A stretch of DNA of 64,000 nt from Streptomyces sp. NBC_00370 (lineage in GTDB: Bacteria > Actinomycetota > Actinomycetes > Streptomycetales > Streptomycetaceae), in assembly GCF_036084755.1 (NCBI RefSeq), contig NZ_CP107968.1, positions 1,240,001 to 1,304,000 of the forward strand, read 5' to 3'. The first letter of the stretch is position 1; the number at the start of each line of letters is the position of its first letter. The notes beneath the pieces are model-generated. The model was not told the origin of the DNA, ran no database searches, and worked only from the letters and a program-made list of their open reading frames with translations. The position numbers and the translations under genes were made by a program. Shown in pieces: positions 1 through 7,998 of the stretch.

Positions 1-2
1 TC

Positions 3-2666
3 GCCCGGCTGGCCGAGCGCCGCGGTGAGGTGCACGAGGCGTTCGCCACCCGTAAGCAGACCCTCCAGGACGCGCGGGCCGGGCGCGCAGAACGGCTCGC
101 CGACTCGGCGGCCCGGGTGCTGGACAGTGTGCGCCGCCGGCTCGGCTCGCTGCCGGATCCGGCGGCGGTGCACACCTATTTCGCCTCCGACCCGATGGTC
201 GCCAAGGTCCGCCGGATCGCCGACGAACTGCGCGACCTCGGCGACCCGGTGCGCGCCGGCGAACTGGAGGGACGGCTGCGGGAGGCACAACAGGAGGCGG
301 GGCGCGCGCTGCGCGACCGGGGTGAGCTGTACGAGGACGGCGGCGCCACGGTCCGGCTCGGGCGCCACCGGTTCGCCGTGAACACCGAACCGTTCGAGCT
401 GACCCTGGTGCCGCACGGGGACGGACTCGCCTTCGCCCTGACGGGTACGGACTTCAGGGCGCCGGTCACCGACCCGGAGTTCGCGGCGACCCGCCCCTAC
501 TGGGAGCAGTCGCTGCCGTCCGAGTCGCCGTCCGTCTACCGCGCCGAGCATCTGGCGGCCCGGCTGCTCGACGAACACGGCGCCGACGCGCTGAGCGGTC
601 TCGCTCCTGCGGAACTGGCCCTGCTCGTAAGGGAGTCGGCCGCCGCGAGTTATGACGAGGGGTACCAGCGCGGCGTGCACGACGACGACGCCACCGCCGT
701 CCTGTCGGCGTTGCTCGCGCTGTATCCGGCGGCAGGGCTGCTGCGCTTCCCGCCCGCCGTACGGGCCGCCGCACAGCGGTTCTGGGCGTACGCCGCGGGC
801 GACTCGCGCCGCGCCTCGTGGCAGCGCAGGGCCCGCTCGCTGGCGCGGGCCCGTGCCGCCTTCGGGCCCGCTCCCGCGATCGACGCGCTGCGCCGGGAGT
901 GGGCGGCTGCGATCGAGGAGGCGCTGCCCGGGGAGGAGCCGGGAGACGCGGTCGCCTCGTACCTCTTCGAGGAGCTGACGGGCGGCCCCGCCGGCTTCGT
1001 CACCAGCGCTTCGACCCGCACGCTGCTGGACAAGTTCCGCCGGGCGGCGGGCACGTCGGCCTACGACGAGGATCTGCTCGCGCTCGGCGACGACCCGCAC
1101 GCGCGCCGTCAGCTCGTCGAGGGCTGGCTCGCTCCGTACGCCGCTTCGAGCGGTACGGAGCTGGACCCCGGTGAGCTGGCCGAGGCGGTCGCCGTCGAGC
1201 TGTGTCCTGAGCTGGAGCGGTACGAGAGCGACGCGGCGCTGACGGTGTCCGTCGAGGGGCTGCTGGGCACCCACCCTCGGATCGCCCGGGGCAGGATGAC
1301 CGTTCGGCTGGACGAACTCCTCGCCCGTACCACGGAGTTCCGTACGAAGACGATGCCGGGCTTCCGCGCGTACCAGCGGCTGCGCAGCCGGCTCGTCGCC
1401 GCCGAGCGGCGCCGGCTGCGGCTGGAGGACCACCGGCCGCGTGTGATGCCGGCGTTCGTCCGCAACCGGCTGCTCGACGAGGTGTACCTGCCGCTGATCG
1501 GTGACGCGCTCGCCAAACAGATCGGCGCCGCGGGCGCCGGCCGGCGCACCGACTCGCAGGGCATGCTGCTGCTGGTCTCGCCGCCCGGCTACGGCAAGAC
1601 GACGCTGCTGGAGTACGTCGCCGACCGGCTCGGCATGGTCCTGGTCAAGATCAGCGGTCCGGCGCTGGGCCACGAGGTGACCTCGCTCGACCCGGCCGAG
1701 GCAGGCAGTGTGACGGCGCGTCAGGAGATCGAGAAGATCAATTTCGCGCTCGCCGCAGGCAACAACACACTGCTCTACCTGGACGACATCCAGCACACCT
1801 CACCCGAACTGCTCCAGCGGTTCATTCCGCTCTGCGACGCGACCCGCCGGGTCGAGGGGGTCAGGGACGGCCGGCCGCACAGCTACGACCTGCGCGGCAA
1901 GCGGTTCGCCGTCTGCATGGCCGGCAATCCGTACACCGGCTCCGGGGAGCGGTTCCAGATCCCGGACATGCTCGCCAACCGCGCCGACGTCTGGAATCTC
2001 GGCGAGGTGCTGACCGGCCGTGACGAGGTGTTCGCGATGAGCTTCGTGGAGAACGCGCTGACCGCCAACCCCGTGCTCGCGCCGCTGGCGGGCCGCTCCC
2101 GGAGCGATCTCGAACTGCTGGTACGCCGCGCCCGCGGGCACGGCGTGGGGCCCGCCGAGCGGACCGAGCACGCGTACACCCCGGCCGAGGTGGAGCGGAT
2201 CCTCGCCGTGCTGCGCCATCTGCTCGCCGCGCGGGAGACCGTCCTCGCGGTGAACTCCGCGTACCTCGCCTCGGCGGCCCGGACCGCGCAGACCCGTACC
2301 GAGCCGCCGTTCCGGCTGCAGGGGTCGTACCGCGACATGAACAAGATCGCCGAGCGGATCCTGCCGGTGATGAACGAGGCCGAGCTGTCGGCCGTCGTGG
2401 ACGACCACTACACGGCGGAGGCGCAGACCCTCACCACGGGGGCCGAGTCGAATCTGCTGAAGCTCGCCGAGCTGCGCTCCGCGCTCACCGCCGAGCAGGC
2501 GGCGCGCCTGTCCGCGATCAACGCGTCGTACGTACGCACCCAGGCGCTCGGCGGGCCCGACGGCGATCCCATGGCTCGCGCGGTGGCCGCGCTCGGCCTT
2601 CTCGCCGACCGGGTGGCCGCTGTCGGGACGGCCATCACCAACGCATCGGCGGCGGCCGGGGACTGA
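3..2666 (+). CDS. Large AAA+ 'DNA repair ATPase', 3' part (5' truncated by window edge)
   Basis: The frame is open to the left edge, so the true start lies outside; the visible part is about 887 residues. A Walker A motif (PPGYGKTT, about nt 1579-1602) is followed by a Walker B (LLYLDD, about nt 1770-1787), then a region resembling MoxR-like AAA+ proteins and an Ala-rich helical C-terminus. The part before the P-loop is rich in Arg, Glu and Leu and probably helical. It resembles the very large Streptomyces proteins annotated as 'DNA repair ATPase'; that name is a database label and I see no nuclease or DNA-binding motif to prove the role. A hairpin 19 nt after the stop suggests it ends a transcription unit. 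Confidence 0.7.
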   Translation, partial: ARLAERRGEVHEAFATRKQTLQDARAGRAERLADSAARVLDSVRRRLGSLPDPAAVHTYFASDPMVAKVRRIADELRDLGDPVRAGELEGRLREAQQEAGRALRDRGELYEDGGATVRLGRHRFAVNTEPFELTLVPHGDGLAFALTGTDFRAPVTDPEFAATRPYWEQSLPSESPSVYRAEHLAARLLDEHGADALSGLAPAELALLVRESAAASYDEGYQRGVHDDDATAVLSALLALYPAAGLLRFPPAVRAAAQRFWAYAAGDSRRASWQRRARSLARARAAFGPAPAIDALRREWAAAIEEALPGEEPGDAVASYLFEELTGGPAGFVTSASTRTLLDKFRRAAGTSAYDEDLLALGDDPHARRQLVEGWLAPYAASSGTELDPGELAEAVAVELCPELERYESDAALTVSVEGLLGTHPRIARGRMTVRLDELLARTTEFRTKTMPGFRAYQRLRSRLVAAERRRLRLEDHRPRVMPAFVRNRLLDEVYLPLIGDALAKQIGAAGAGRRTDSQGMLLLVSPPGYGKTTLLEYVADRLGMVLVKISGPALGHEVTSLDPAEAGSVTARQEIEKINFALAAGNNTLLYLDDIQHTSPELLQRFIPLCDATRRVEGVRDGRPHSYDLRGKRFAVCMAGNPYTGSGERFQIPDMLANRADVWNLGEVLTGRDEVFAMSFVENALTANPVLAPLAGRSRSDLELLVRRARGHGVGPAERTEHAYTPAEVERILAVLRHLLAARETVLAVNSAYLASAARTAQTRTEPPFRLQGSYRDMNKIAERILPVMNEAELSAVVDDHYTAEAQTLTTGAESNLLKLAELRSALTAEQAARLSAINASYVRTQALGGPDGDPMARAVAALGLLADRVAAVGTAITNASAAAGD

Positions 2667-2684
2667 GCGGGGCCACGGGCGGGG

Positions 2685-2716
2685 CGCGTCCCGGGGGCGA
2701 CTGCCGCCGGGACGCG
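2685..2716 (+). terminator. Hairpin terminator after the AAA+ ATPase gene
   Basis: Perfect 10-bp arms CGCGTCCCGG (2685-2694) and CCGGGACGCG (2707-2716) around a 12-nt loop, 19 nt after the stop codon. No U-tract follows, as is usual in Streptomyces. Confidence 0.6.
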
Positions 2717-2728
2717 GGCGTGTCAGCC

Positions 2729-2743
2729 GTGACCCAGGGTCAC
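2729..2743. promoter_or_regulatory. Palindrome GTGACCCAGGGTCAC upstream of the MFS gene
   Basis: Perfect 7-1-7 inverted repeat, followed 7 nt later by TACGCT (2751-2756), a plausible -10 box, and 55 nt upstream of the MFS start codon. The position fits an operator over the -35 region. No regulator gene is adjacent, so its protein would be encoded elsewhere. Confidence 0.4.
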
Positions 2744-2798
2744 CGCGATCTACGCTGCTGACCATCCGTCAGGCCGCCGCCGATCACAAAGGGCAACC

Positions 2799-4286
2799 AT
2801 GCCGCTCAGGCTTCCCGTGCCACGCATCCTCAGCCGCGTCCCACTGGCCGGGAACTACCCCGCGGCAGTGATCATGGTGCTCCTCGCACTGAGCCCCTAC
2901 CTGATCCTCACCACGGCGACCTCCTTCGCGCTGCCGGTCCTCATGCACGACCTCAGCGCCACCCGGTTCGAGTTGCAGCTCACCAGCGGCATGTCCAACG
3001 CGGGGTACGCGTTCGGTGCCGTGGGCGCCGCCGACCTGCTCCAGCGGCTGCCGCGGCGGGTGGTCTACCTGCTCGCCGAGTCCGGGTTCGTCCTGGGCTC
3101 CGTCCTGGCGCTGAGCGCCCCGGGGATCGGGCTGTTCATGGCCGGTCTGATCCTCCAGGGGCTGTGCACGGGCATGCTGCTGGTCTCCGCGCTGCCGCCG
3201 CTGATCCTGGGGCACGGCATCGAACGGCTGCCGTTCACCGCCGCGGTCATCAGCATCGGGCTGTTCGGCATGGTGACGGCGGGACCGCTGGTGGGCGGGC
3301 TGATCGGCAGTTACGGCGGCTGGCGGCTGCTGTACACCTCGGTGGCCGTGCTCGCCGCCGTCGGACTGACCCTCGGGGCCCTGACGTTCGAGAGCAACGA
3401 GCCCTACGCGCGGGGCACGCGGTTCGACTGGCTCGCCATCCCGCTCGCCTTCGGCACGGCGTTCCTGCCGTTCTTCGGGGTCTCCTGGCTGTCCCGTGGC
3501 TCGTTCTCCGACGCCGCGTTCCTCGCCCCGGTCATCGTCGGCCTGCTGATCGGTGCCGTCCTGATCGTCGGTCAGTACCACAAGAAGAACGCGCTGATGC
3601 CGGTACGCCCCATCAGCAACACACTGCCCGTCAGCGGGACCCTCGGCGCGATGCTCGTCGGGGCCGCCTTCACCACCCTGCTGGAGCTGGCCGAGGTCTA
3701 TCTGGAGGAGGTGGCGCGCTACTCCCCGATCAAGTCGGGCGCGCTGATCGCTCCGATGGTGCTCGGAGTGGTGATCGCTTCCGTGCTGTTCAAGCAACTG
3801 GTGACCACCCGCTGGACACCGGTCCTGGCGCTCTCCGGAATCGTCAGCGTCGCCGTCGGCGCCGGGATCCTGCTGGCGGTCTCGGCGTCGAACGCGTCCG
3901 CCGTGGTGCCGGTCGCCATGCTGTTCCTGGGCTTCGGCGCGGGCGCCGGCGTCACCCCCGGACTGTTCCTCGCCGGTTTCTCGGTGTCGGCCGCACAGCT
4001 CGGTCCGACCTTCGCCCTGGTCGAACTGCTGCGCTCCGAGGCCGCGTTCCTGATCGGCCCGGTCCTGGTGCATCTCGCCATGACGACGGGATCCGACTTC
4101 GCCGACGGCTACCGGACGTCGGTGGTGGTCACCCTGATCCTGACGGTCGTCGGCGGGCTGGTCGTCATCGGCATCTGGCTGGCCGGCGGCTCCCGCCCGA
4201 AGCGCCCCGACCTGGCGGCCTGGGCCTCCGGTACGTCGACGGCCTTCCACTCGCCGGCGATCGGGGCCAGGTTCCGCAAGGCGTGA
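2799..4286 (+). CDS. MFS transporter, DHA2-like drug/proton antiporter family
   Basis: 495 residues, strongly hydrophobic throughout, with a segment pattern fitting the 14-helix DHA2 type. Helix 1 starts near residue 26 after a short basic N-terminus. An FxxxxVGAADLLQRLPRR-like cytoplasmic loop follows helix 2, and a GPLVGGLIGSYGGWR stretch near residues 165-180 matches the motif C region of proton antiporters. Predicted plasma-membrane exporter; substrate unknown. It stands alone, convergent with the M1 peptidase gene 33 nt downstream. ATG start with AAAGGG about 6 nt upstream. Confidence 0.8.
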   Translation: MPLRLPVPRILSRVPLAGNYPAAVIMVLLALSPYLILTTATSFALPVLMHDLSATRFELQLTSGMSNAGYAFGAVGAADLLQRLPRRVVYLLAESGFVLGSVLALSAPGIGLFMAGLILQGLCTGMLLVSALPPLILGHGIERLPFTAAVISIGLFGMVTAGPLVGGLIGSYGGWRLLYTSVAVLAAVGLTLGALTFESNEPYARGTRFDWLAIPLAFGTAFLPFFGVSWLSRGSFSDAAFLAPVIVGLLIGAVLIVGQYHKKNALMPVRPISNTLPVSGTLGAMLVGAAFTTLLELAEVYLEEVARYSPIKSGALIAPMVLGVVIASVLFKQLVTTRWTPVLALSGIVSVAVGAGILLAVSASNASAVVPVAMLFLGFGAGAGVTPGLFLAGFSVSAAQLGPTFALVELLRSEAAFLIGPVLVHLAMTTGSDFADGYRTSVVVTLILTVVGGLVVIGIWLAGGSRPKRPDLAAWASGTSTAFHSPAIGARFRKA

Positions 4287-4319
4287 CGCGCGGCTCGGGC
4301 ACCCCGGCCACGACGGCGA

Positions 4320-5771
4320 CTACGGCTTGGCCGGCTTCCCGGCCGTACCGATCCAGGTGTGGAACAGCGGCCCGAGGTGCTTGCCCGACACCTTCTCGCT
4401 CAGGGCGACGAACTGGGCCGTGGTGCCGTTGCCGTAACGGTGGCCGCGCGCCCAGGACTTCAGGATCGTGAAGAAGTCCCGGTCACCGACGGCCGTGCGC
4501 AGCTTCTGCAGTGCCATCGCGCCGCGCGTGTAGACGGGCGAGGCGAAGATGTTCTCGCCGCTGCCAGGATCCGCGGTGGGGAACGCCCAGAGACCGCTGG
4601 TCGCCGGCGACGCGTAGTAGTGGTCGAAGCTGGCCTGCGCGCTCTGCCCGCCGTGCTGCTCCTCCCAGAGCCATTCGGCGTACGTCGCGAAGCCCTCGTT
4701 GAGCCAGATGTCCTGCCAGCTCGTCAGGCTCACGGAGTCGCCGAACCACTGGTGTGCCATCTCGTGCACGACCGTGCCGACGTCCGGAGCCCTGTCGTAC
4801 ACCGGCCTGGTCTGCGTCTCCAGCGCGTAGCCGACATCGGGGGCGTGGTCGACGATGGCGCCGGCCGCCGAGAACGGGTAGGGGCCGAACCGCTTGGTCT
4901 CCCAGTTGAGGATCTCGGGGATCTCGGCCAGCGCGGGGGCGGCCTCCGCCGCCTCCCTCGGGTCCACGGCGTTGTACACCGGGATGCCCGAAGCCGTTTT
5001 GTAGCTCTGGACGTTGAACTTGCCGACCGTGGCGGTGGCGAGATAGGCCGCCATCGGCTCGCGCTGGTCCCAGCGGAACGTCGTCTTCCCGTGGCTGGTC
5101 CGCTGTGACTTCAGCACACCGTTCGCGACCGCCGTGTATCCCTTGGGCACGGTGATCTCGAACGCGTACGAGGCCTTGTCGAGCGGGTGGTTGTCGGCGG
5201 GGAACCAGGACATGGCGCCCTGCGGCTCCCCCGCGACGAACGCGCCGTCGTCGGTGGCGATCCAGCCGTCCGGGGATCCGTCCGGGTCGGTGACGTCGGC
5301 GGGGACGCCGCCGTAGGTGACCTCGACCCGGAAGGCGGCGCCTCGGCGCAGCGTCTTGTGCGGGGTGACGACCAGTTCCTGGCCGTGCCGTGTCCACTTC
5401 GCCGTACGGCCGTCCACGCGCACGCTCTTGACCGTGAGACCTGACAGGTCGAGGTCGAACGTCCGCAGGTCCTTGCCGCCGGTCCGCGCGGTGATCGTCG
5501 CTTCGCCGTCCAACCGCTTGGTGCCCGGGTCGTAGGCGAGGTCGAGGCCGTAGTGCCGTACGGAGTAGCCGCCGTTGCCCGCCAGCGGGAAGTACGGGTC
5601 GCCGAGCCCGGGGGCGCCCGCCTTCGCCGCGACGGCCGCGACGGCGGTGCCCTCGGTGGTCAGGGTGAGGGCGGTGATCGCGAGGACGGCGACGGTGGTG
5701 CTCAGGAGGCCGGACCGGACGAAGCCGCGAAGCGGCCGGGCACCGTCGGCGGACGGGTGGGCAGCGGGCAC
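4320..5771 (-). CDS. Secreted M1 family zinc metallopeptidase
   Basis: About 483 residues. The gluzincin motif HEMAH (His336, Glu337, His340) is followed 19 residues later by the third zinc ligand Glu359 in NEGFATY, exactly the HExxH-x18-E spacing of M1 aminopeptidases. The protein is shorter than full-length PepN (about 850 aa): it has the N-terminal beta domain and catalytic domain but no ERAP-like C-terminal domain. A hydrophobic segment (LLSTTVAVLAITALTL) near residues 20-36 is a signal peptide. I place the start at GTG 5771 because AGGAG lies 5 nt upstream; an earlier in-frame GTG exists. Transcribed alone, likely extracellular peptide degradation. Confidence 0.85.
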   Translation of the reverse strand: MPAAHPSADGARPLRGFVRSGLLSTTVAVLAITALTLTTEGTAVAAVAAKAGAPGLGDPYFPLAGNGGYSVRHYGLDLAYDPGTKRLDGEATITARTGGKDLRTFDLDLSGLTVKSVRVDGRTAKWTRHGQELVVTPHKTLRRGAAFRVEVTYGGVPADVTDPDGSPDGWIATDDGAFVAGEPQGAMSWFPADNHPLDKASYAFEITVPKGYTAVANGVLKSQRTSHGKTTFRWDQREPMAAYLATATVGKFNVQSYKTASGIPVYNAVDPREAAEAAPALAEIPEILNWETKRFGPYPFSAAGAIVDHAPDVGYALETQTRPVYDRAPDVGTVVHEMAHQWFGDSVSLTSWQDIWLNEGFATYAEWLWEEQHGGQSAQASFDHYYASPATSGLWAFPTADPGSGENIFASPVYTRGAMALQKLRTAVGDRDFFTILKSWARGHRYGNGTTAQFVALSEKVSGKHLGPLFHTWIGTAGKPAKP

Positions 5772-5816
5772 GTGCACTCCTGACACCGGGAACAGGGCTG
5801 GTACGAAGGCGACCAA

Positions 5817-5846
5817 ACCTTATTGCCCGGTACACGAAACTGACAA
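5817..5846 (-). promoter_or_regulatory. Predicted sigma-70-type promoter of the M1 peptidase gene
   Basis: On the minus strand TTGTCA (5846-5841) is separated by 18 nt from TAAGGT (5822-5817), 45 nt upstream of the GTG start. The block is visibly AT-richer than its surroundings. Confidence 0.45.
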
Positions 5847-5911
5847 GACGCCAATATGCCTGCTGGTGCGGGGTGCGGGGTCGGTTCTCCGGGCGCGATC
5901 CCCGGGGAGCC

Positions 5912-6688
5912 TCAGGACCGGCGGCGCGGTTTGCCCCGCTTGCCGCCCTTGGCACCGGCGGACCCGCCGCGCGGGTTCTTGCCGGTGGCTTTGCCCGCCG
6001 CCGGCTTGCGCCGCGCGCCGCCACCGCCCGAACCGGGGCGTTCCTTCTTCGGCTGCGTCGGGGCGGCGGCCGGGGGGGTGCGGCCCCGGGTGCTGTTGAC
6101 CGTACGGCCGCGCACGATCCCGATGAAGTCCTCGACCAGATCGGTGGTGGCGTCCTCCGGCCAGGACAGCGCGATCCGCGACTCGGGCGCGTCGGAGAGG
6201 GGCCGGTAGGTCAGGTCCCTGCGGTGGTGCAGCCGGGCGAGGGACTGCGGGACGACGAGCAGGCCCACCCCTGCCGCGACCAGCTCGACGGCGTCGACCG
6301 TCGTCTCGGGGCGTTCGTTCGCCGCCTGTCCCGGCGGGCGCTCCCATTCGAGCGTGTCGTCGAGGGGGTGCAGCACGATGTCGTCGGCCAGCTCTTGCGC
6401 CGACACCTCTTCCACCGCCGCCACGACATGGTCCTTCGGGACCACGACCACGGTGGTCTCGGTGTAGAGCGGGATCGCGCTGAGGTCCGTCCGGTCGATC
6501 GGCAGCCGCACGAGCCCGGCGTCGGCGCCGCCGTCCCGCAGCACGTCCGCCGCCTCGGCCGCCGACACGGGGACGAGGGTCAGCGGGGTGTCCGGCAGCC
6601 GCTCGTGCCAGATCCGCACCCACTTGGTGGGGGTCACGCCGGGGACGTAGGCGAGGCGGAACGAAGGGGGCACATCCGAGCCTGTCAC
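5912..6688 (-). CDS. LysR-type effector-binding domain protein lacking an HTH, with basic C-terminal tail
   Basis: 258 residues. Residues about 9-195 read as the periplasmic-binding-like effector domain of LysR regulators (RLAYVPG at the start, DAGLVRLP, GVGLLVVPQSLARL). The N-terminal winged HTH of LysR proteins is absent and the start lies only 58 nt from the divergent DUF5997 gene, so there is no room for it. The last 55 or so residues are rich in Lys, Arg, Gly and Ala (KKERPG, ARRKPAAGK, KRGKPRRRS), histone-tail-like, and could contact nucleic acid in place of the HTH; that is inference. GTG start at 6688 is uncertain; GTG 6673 is an alternative. Confidence 0.7.
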   Translation of the reverse strand: MTGSDVPPSFRLAYVPGVTPTKWVRIWHERLPDTPLTLVPVSAAEAADVLRDGGADAGLVRLPIDRTDLSAIPLYTETTVVVVPKDHVVAAVEEVSAQELADDIVLHPLDDTLEWERPPGQAANERPETTVDAVELVAAGVGLLVVPQSLARLHHRRDLTYRPLSDAPESRIALSWPEDATTDLVEDFIGIVRGRTVNSTRGRTPPAAAPTQPKKERPGSGGGGARRKPAAGKATGKNPRGGSAGAKGGKRGKPRRRS

Positions 6689-6733
6689 CCCGCCAGGTTA
6701 CCGGTCGTGGTCAGCGGCGTCGCACCCGCTCGA

Positions 6734-6739
6734 TACCCT
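6734..6739 (+). promoter_or_regulatory. -10 box TACCCT for a leaderless DUF5997 transcript
   Basis: TACCCT ends 7 nt before the ATG at 6747 and no Shine-Dalgarno sequence is present, the spacing expected when transcription starts at the start codon itself. Confidence 0.4.
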
Positions 6740-6746
6740 GGTCACC

Positions 6747-7136
6747 ATGACGTCGCAGCAGACCACCCAGACCATGAAGCCGGCGACAGCCGCGAAGAAG
6801 CTGGGTGTGTACCTTGAGGCCACCCCCGCCGAGTTCCAGGAGGGTGTCGTCTCTCGCAACGAACTGAGCGCGCTCCAGGCGGAACCGCCCGAGTGGCTCG
6901 AGGAGCTGCGCCGCAACGGCCCGCACCCCCGCCCGGTGGTGGCGGCCAAGCTCGGCGTCTCCATCGCGGGTCTCGCCCGTGGCGGGGTGACCGAACCGCT
7001 CACCACGGAGCAGATCGAGGCGCTGAAGGAAGCCGGCCCCGACTGGCTCACGCGGGAGCGCGCCACCCAGGCCGAGGTGCGCAAGGAAGCCGTCCGTATC
7101 AAGGAGAAGAACGCCGCACGGCGCGAAGCCGACTGA
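6747..7136 (+). CDS. DUF5997 family protein
   Basis: 129 residues, soluble and charged. It opens with KPATAAKKLGVYLEATP, followed by a helix-rich centre (RPVVAAKLGVSIAGLARGGV) resembling a small HTH-like fold, and a Lys/Arg/Glu-rich C-terminal helix (KEAVRIKEKNAARREAD). This matches the actinobacterial DUF5997 family, of unknown function. It faces the HTH-less LysR-domain gene across 58 nt, and I recall this pairing in other actinobacteria, so a joint function is plausible. One speculation: this protein supplies the DNA contact that its neighbour lacks. Confidence 0.75.
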   Translation: MTSQQTTQTMKPATAAKKLGVYLEATPAEFQEGVVSRNELSALQAEPPEWLEELRRNGPHPRPVVAAKLGVSIAGLARGGVTEPLTTEQIEALKEAGPDWLTRERATQAEVRKEAVRIKEKNAARREAD

Positions 7137-7214
7137 CGCCCGCGCTCCTCGGTACGGGCCGATACGGGCCGGTCACGACGTGGCGGTCATGCCGTGCCGG
7201 TCACGCTGTGCCGA

Positions 7215-7409
7215 TCACGGGAACATGAAGATCCCGATGAGGATCTCCAGGAAGACCGCGCCCACCAGCGCGCCGAAGGTCAGGCTCCCCTTGTGGTGCA
7301 GCGGTTTCCGCGCTCCGCCGCCACGGGGCCTGTCCTCGGCGAGCGTGGGGTTGGCCGGCCGGTCGAGGGCGTAGAAGCTGTCGTTCTCGTGCGTTTCGAT
7401 GTATGCCAT
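7215..7409 (-). CDS. Small single-pass membrane protein (64 aa)
   Basis: 64 residues starting MAYIETHENDSFYALDRP. A polar N-terminal half with a basic patch (RGGGARKPLHHKG) is followed by one C-terminal membrane segment (LTFGALVGAVFLEILIGIFMF) ending two residues before the stop. The layout fits a tail-anchored protein with the N-terminus in the cytoplasm. The ATG is preceded by AAGGGG. A long AT-rich inverted repeat lies 29 nt upstream. Function unknown; I do not recognise a family. Confidence 0.6.
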   Translation of the reverse strand: MAYIETHENDSFYALDRPANPTLAEDRPRGGGARKPLHHKGSLTFGALVGAVFLEILIGIFMFP

Positions 7410-7437
7410 GAGGACCCCTTCATCGTGGTCTCGGCAT

Positions 7438-7468
7438 GTCCTACTGACTATTTTTCCCCAAATAGGAC
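7438..7468. promoter_or_regulatory. AT-rich nested inverted repeat upstream of the small membrane protein
   Basis: Outer arms GTCCTA (7438-7443) and TAGGAC (7463-7468), inner arms CTATTT (7448-7453) and AAATAG (7460-7465). It is much AT-richer than its surroundings and sits where the promoter or 5' leader of the 64-residue protein should be. Confidence 0.4.
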
Positions 7469-7501
7469 TATCTACACAGAACGGACAGTGACGTCTCGGG
7501 T

Positions 7502-7924
7502 TCAGCCGAGGAAACTCAGCCGCACCTGCCGGCTCTCGTTGTCGACGTTCGTGTCGACCAGGCACACCGACTGCCAGGTGCCCAGCTCCAGTCGGCCGGC
7601 GACGACCGGCAGGGTGGCGTGCGGAGGGACGAGCGCCGGCAGGACGTGGTCCCTGCCGTGGCCGGGGCTGCCGTGGCGGTGCTGCCAGCGGTTGTCGGCG
7701 GGGAGCAGCGTCCTGAGCTGGCCGAGCAGGTCCTCGTCGCTGCCCGCGCCCGTCTCGATGAGGGCCACTCCCGCCGTGGCGTGCGGCACGAACACGTTCA
7801 GCAGGCCGTCGCGGCCGTCCGCCACGTCGTGGAGGAACGCGGCGCAGTCCCGGGTCAGGTCGACGACCGCCTCTTCGCTGCCGCTGTCGATGTGCAGGAT
7901 CCTGGTGGTGAATGCGTGTGACAT
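7502..7924 (-). CDS. YjbQ/UPF0047 family protein (secondary thiamine-phosphate synthase-like)
   Basis: 140 residues, the usual length of the family. Conserved parts are present: LLNVFVPHATAGVALIE, the central HRHGSPGHGRDHVLPAL with clustered His, and the C-terminal LGTWQSVCLVDTN. E. coli YjbQ has weak thiamine-phosphate synthase activity in vitro; its physiological role is unclear, so the name should be read loosely. Divergent from the flavin monooxygenase gene with 74 nt between the starts. Confidence 0.85.
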   Translation of the reverse strand: MSHAFTTRILHIDSGSEEAVVDLTRDCAAFLHDVADGRDGLLNVFVPHATAGVALIETGAGSDEDLLGQLRTLLPADNRWQHRHGSPGHGRDHVLPALVPPHATLPVVAGRLELGTWQSVCLVDTNVDNESRQVRLSFLG

Positions 7925-7998
7925 AGCCCCTATCGTGCCGCGCGACGGGGCGGGGCGCGCACGGGAAGATCCCCGGTTTCGGAGCTGTTGGCAGAGGC

